A stretch of DNA of 9,857 nucleotides from an uncultured Thermoanaerobacterales bacterium. Its GTDB lineage: Bacteria; Bacillota; Clostridia; Christensenellales; UBA1242. How positions within the stretch are numbered: the first letter of the stretch is position 1; every line of letters starts with the position of its first letter. Made by a program: the position numbers and the translations under genes. The notes beneath the pieces are model-generated. The model ran no database searches. It was not told where the DNA came from and saw only the letters and a list, made by a program, of their open reading frames with translations. Location of the stretch: positions 1 to 9,857 of the forward strand of contig USTP01000031.1 of assembly GCA_900557695.1 (NCBI GenBank), in the 5' to 3' direction. Positions 7,695-9,857 of the stretch are shown in pieces.

Positions 7695-8484
7695 CATTCT
7701 CTCCAAAATAGAAATTATTTCCAGGTCGATCGGCCCTTGAATACCTTAAATACACATCCTTTTCTAGTTTAAAACCATTTTTTTCAAGCACTTTTGCACT
7801 AGTTAAGTAGGCAAGTTCAAGGGTGTTTGAATTTTCAGATATGTGCGACAAAACAAAGTATTTTGTTCCTCTTTTTGCAAGCTCTAAAATAACAGCCGCC
7901 GCCTGGTCGTTAGATAAATGCCCATGCTCGCTCATTATTCTTTTTTTCACAATATATGGGTATTTGCACCCTCCTAGCATCTTCCTGTCGTGGTTCGACT
8001 CAATATAAACTAGCGATGCCCCAAACATCGTTTCAAGGGCAAGTGGTGGCATATATCCAAGGTCGGTGGCAAACGCAACCCTTTTGTTTTTATATTCAAA
8101 CACAAAGCCAAGGCAAAACACGCTATCGTGCGGAAGTGAAAAAGGTATAACACGCAAAGAGTGGATATTAAAAGGATATATGCTAATAAAAGAAAGCTTA
8201 TCTTTCACTTTTGATAGGTTTTTCTCTACAACCTTATATACCTCTTCATGAATGTATCCCCTAGCCCTATATTTTTTTAAAAAGCCATAAAAACCTTTAA
8301 TATGGTCGGTATGCTCATGAGATATAATAATTGCATCTATATTTTCTGGTTTTTCACCTATCAAAGCAAGCCGTTTTTCTATCTCTATAAGTGAAAGCCC
8401 AGCATCTAAAAGCACTTTAGTATCGCCCGCCTCAATAAATGAACAGTTACCTTTGCTTCCCGAGGCTAAATTTATCACACGCAT
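7678..8484 (-). CDS. walJ: WalJ/YycJ-type MBL-fold metallo-hydrolase
   Basis: This is a metallo-beta-lactamase-fold protein of 268 residues, close to B. subtilis WalJ (YycJ, about 264). YycJ-type proteins are dinuclear-metal hydrolases with reported DNA exonuclease activity and a link to cell division. In Bacillota they are often encoded in the walRK operon. Visible features are the N-terminal MRVINLASGSKGNCSFIEAG typical of this subfamily, then LLDAG, the metal-binding SHEHTDH (H56, H58, D60, H61), LPHD (H119), ATDLG (D141) and LSHIS (H214). The open frame extends upstream to 8616 over the end of the neighbouring gene, but the ATG at 8484 is the start. It has AAGGA 7 bases upstream and the family's N-terminus begins exactly there. 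No walR, walK, walH or walI is visible; the upstream neighbour is an M1 peptidase. It is probably the first gene of a unit with the CPBP, M14 and tadA genes. Confidence 0.9.
   Translation of the reverse strand: MRVINLASGSKGNCSFIEAGDTKVLLDAGLSLIEIEKRLALIGEKPENIDAIIISHEHTDHIKGFYGFLKKYRARGYIHEEVYKVVEKNLSKVKDKLSFISIYPFNIHSLRVIPFSLPHDSVFCLGFVFEYKNKRVAFATDLGYMPPLALETMFGASLVYIESNHDRKMLGGCKYPYIVKKRIMSEHGHLSNDQAAAVILELAKRGTKYFVLSHISENSNTLELAYLTSAKVLEKNGFKLEKDVYLRYSRADRPGNNFYFGENDERNQ
7701..7704 (-). promoter_or_regulatory. Shine-Dalgarno that decides the CPBP start
   Basis: GGAG on the minus strand lies 6 bases before the ATG at 7694 and 3 before the ATG at 7697, and overlaps an in-frame TTG at 7706. 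It therefore argues for 7694 (or 7697) as the start and against the TTG. Confidence 0.7.
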
Positions 8485-8491
8485 AATTATT

Positions 8492-8496
8492 TCCTT
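8492..8496 (-). promoter_or_regulatory. Shine-Dalgarno of walJ
   Basis: AAGGA on the minus strand, 7 bases before the ATG at 8484. It selects that ATG over the longer frame that opens to 8616. Confidence 0.8.
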
Positions 8497-8503
8497 CTTT
8501 AGA

Positions 8504-8532
8504 ATAATACCACAACGCTCCATAGTTTGCAA
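8504..8532 (-). promoter_or_regulatory. extended -10 promoter for walJ and downstream genes
   Basis: On the minus strand there is TTGCAA (8527-8532, 4 of 6 to the -35 consensus), a 17-base spacer and TATTAT (8504-8509, 5 of 6), with TG one base before the -10 (the TGn extended -10 element). It lies in the 58-bp gap between the M1 gene and walJ. The predicted start near 8497 gives a leader of about 13 bases that just contains the Shine-Dalgarno. No terminator hairpin is seen between the M1 stop and this promoter. Confidence 0.55.
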
Positions 8533-8542
8533 TCGTTTGTGC

Positions 8543-9810
8543 CTAGTTAACCGCTCCCACAATGGTTTTTCCTGAAAGCCAACTATCGAGTAGCCCCTCA
8601 ATGTCTTTCCCTGCATATTTTCTCATAGAAACTATGAAATCATCGGTTGTGGCAATTTTAAACTTGTATTTATTATAGTAATATTTAAAGCCCTTTATAA
8701 GTTTTTCTTTTCCTATAACCTGCCTTAAGTTATCTAGCATTAGCACCCCCCTAATATAAATCATATATGAATACTCATACTCGCTTGCATATTCATTAAC
8801 GCTTAAAAGCATACTAGTGTTCATTTTCCCATTAACTGTTGAAATAATATCTGCATATAAGGTGTATCCAGCAAACGCTTCACTAACAAGCTCCTCATAA
8901 CTCACGCCAAATTCGCTATACTTTTCAAAAAACAAGATGCTAGAATATTCTGCAAGGCTTTCATCGAGCCATGCCTCATCAATTTCATTGTTTCCAACAA
9001 CGCCATACCACCACTGATGTGCTATTTCATGAACAATAACTTTTGCTATATCAAAGTTGTCTGTAATGCTATCCGAGATTATAACCATGCTTGGATATTC
9101 CATTCCTCCATGCACAAATGGTGCTTTAACAACATCTAGTTTTGCATAAGGGTATTTACCAAAAGTGTCTGAAAAAAACTTAACTGCCTTAACTGCAACA
9201 TCTAGCGCATAGTCAACATTATCATCCGTGCTATAGCCCACATAAGAGATGGTTATATCATCAACCTTTTTATTTGTTGTTTTTGCCTCGCCTGTTAGTG
9301 CTAAAGCAAAATCACGAACAGATATAGCACTTAACAAATCTGTTCTTGTGCCATCACTGTTTTCAACTCTTTTCTCTAGCGTTCCACTTGATGAAAGATT
9401 GTAAGAGTTTGGATAAGTGAATTTAACTTCGTAGTTGGCAATGCTAGAGTAAAAAGGGTCCCCAGTGCTATAGTATGGAGTTAAGTTATACTCGCCTCCT
9501 TCATATTCAGCAAGTATTAAAAACCAGTTCCCAAGATTTATGCTGTTGTCATAATATCCAAGCCTATGAGTTGATTGTGCCATTTTTAAAGTAAAGTTTA
9601 TCTCAATAGTTGTAGTGTCACCAGGTTCTAGCTTTTTACTAAGCTCAACCTCTAGAGCGTTGTCGTCTACTCCAACAATATTGTATGGTGCCGCTTCTCC
9701 GTTTTCCTTAACACTACTAATAGAAACATCTCCATAATTTACCCCACTAGGAAAGCACTTACCCTCATTCAAAGAAGTATAAGGCTTTATAGTGGCACCT
9801 TCTCTAAAGG
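8543..9810 (-). CDS. M1 family zinc aminopeptidase (N-terminus cut at contig end)
   Basis: M1 peptidases remove N-terminal residues from peptides. The 421 visible residues start mid-protein at FREGA (9808), a stretch that fits the family's N-terminal beta domain (NAFREG...YPSGxxYGDVxI). The frame stays open into the adapter, so the true start and any signal peptide are missing, probably several tens of residues. A TTG at 9772 is not a credible start because homologous sequence continues upstream. In the visible numbering, GGMEYPS (234-240) replaces the canonical GxMEN exopeptidase motif, as is common in Bacillota members. HEIAH (H260, E261, H264) and E283 in WLDESLAEY, 19 residues later, bind zinc. 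Y351 in IYIRG is the likely transition-state Tyr. The protein ends soon after the thermolysin-like domain and lacks the large C-terminal helical domain of PepN. The stop is TAG at 8543-8545. It could be secreted or cytosolic; the missing end decides. Confidence 0.92.
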
Positions 9811-9857
9811 CTGTCTCTTATACACATCTCCGAGCCCACGAGACTCGACGTCATCTC
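9811..9857 (+). other. Nextera (Tn5) read-2 adapter plus i7 index, not genomic
   Basis: From 9811 the sequence is the Tn5 mosaic end in reverse orientation (CTGTCTCTTATACACATCT), then the read-2 adapter segment CCGAGCCCACGAGAC (9830-9844). An 8-base barcode TCGACGTC (9845-9852) and ATCTC, the start of the P7 flow-cell sequence, follow. This is library DNA, not organism DNA, and should be trimmed. Confidence 0.98.

Noticed and set aside
8485..8616. N-terminal extension of the walJ frame to 8616
   Set aside because: It overlaps the M1 gene's 3' end, does not resemble the family, and a strong Shine-Dalgarno plus the family's N-terminus mark the ATG at 8484.
9770..9772. TTG at 9772 as the start of the M1 gene
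   Set aside because: The frame remains open upstream to the adapter and reads as family-like sequence (FREGATIKPYTS), so the gene is truncated rather than starting there.
24..9810. Defence island, CRISPR, prophage or insertion sequence
   Set aside because: No repeat arrays, transposase, integrase or phage-like frames are seen. All genes are co-directional housekeeping or protease genes, and the CPBP (Abi) protein alone does not indicate a defence system.
24..9810. Recoded TGA (Mollicutes-type code)
   Set aside because: Trp is encoded by TGG in conserved motifs (for example HQWWYG in the M1 gene) and TGA ends the glmU-like gene exactly at the pth start, so the standard code applies.

Overview
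The window is a short assembled contig of about 9.8 kb. It is bounded at both ends by Illumina Nextera (Tn5) adapter sequence (1-23 and 9811-9857), so genuine DNA runs only from 24 to 9810. The DNA is AT-rich and uses the standard bacterial code: TGG encodes Trp and TGA is a real stop. The order glmU-like / pth / mfd matches the conserved gcaD(glmU)-prs-ctc-spoVC(pth)-yabK-mfd neighbourhood of Bacillota. Together with a WalJ/YycJ-type hydrolase and short spacings, this suggests an uncultured low-GC Bacillota (Clostridia-like or a related reduced gut lineage). The exact lineage cannot be fixed from this piece.

All eight genes lie on the minus strand, so the biological order runs from high to low coordinates. 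First comes an M1-family zinc aminopeptidase that has lost its N-terminus at the contig edge (8543-9810). After a 58-bp gap holding a good extended -10 promoter comes a WalJ/YycJ-type metallo-beta-lactamase-fold protein (7678-8484). It overlaps a CPBP-family membrane glutamic protease (6588-7694). Next are an M14 zinc carboxypeptidase resembling gamma-D-glutamyl-meso-DAP peptidases (5619-6536) and, overlapping it by 65 nt, a TadA-type deaminase (5210-5683).

A second strong promoter (TTGACA-17-TAAAAT, 5179-5207) begins within 3 bp of the tadA stop and starts the last unit. That unit is a degenerate GlmU-like protein (4017-5171), peptidyl-tRNA hydrolase (3463-4020, ATGA overlap) and the transcription-repair coupling factor Mfd (24-3455, losing its last few residues to the adapter). 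The geometry predicts an almost leaderless transcript for the GlmU-like gene.

Functionally this is a housekeeping region: translation quality control (Pth, TadA), DNA repair (Mfd), envelope or peptidoglycan-linked hydrolases (WalJ, M14) and proteases (M1, CPBP). I see no mobile element, CRISPR array, rRNA or tRNA, and no gene-free stretch longer than about 60 bp. I do not see a new multi-gene system. The most interesting points are the GlmU-like protein, which sits at the glmU locus but lacks the hallmark residues of both GlmU activities, its predicted leaderless start, and a TadA with an altered substrate-recognition loop.
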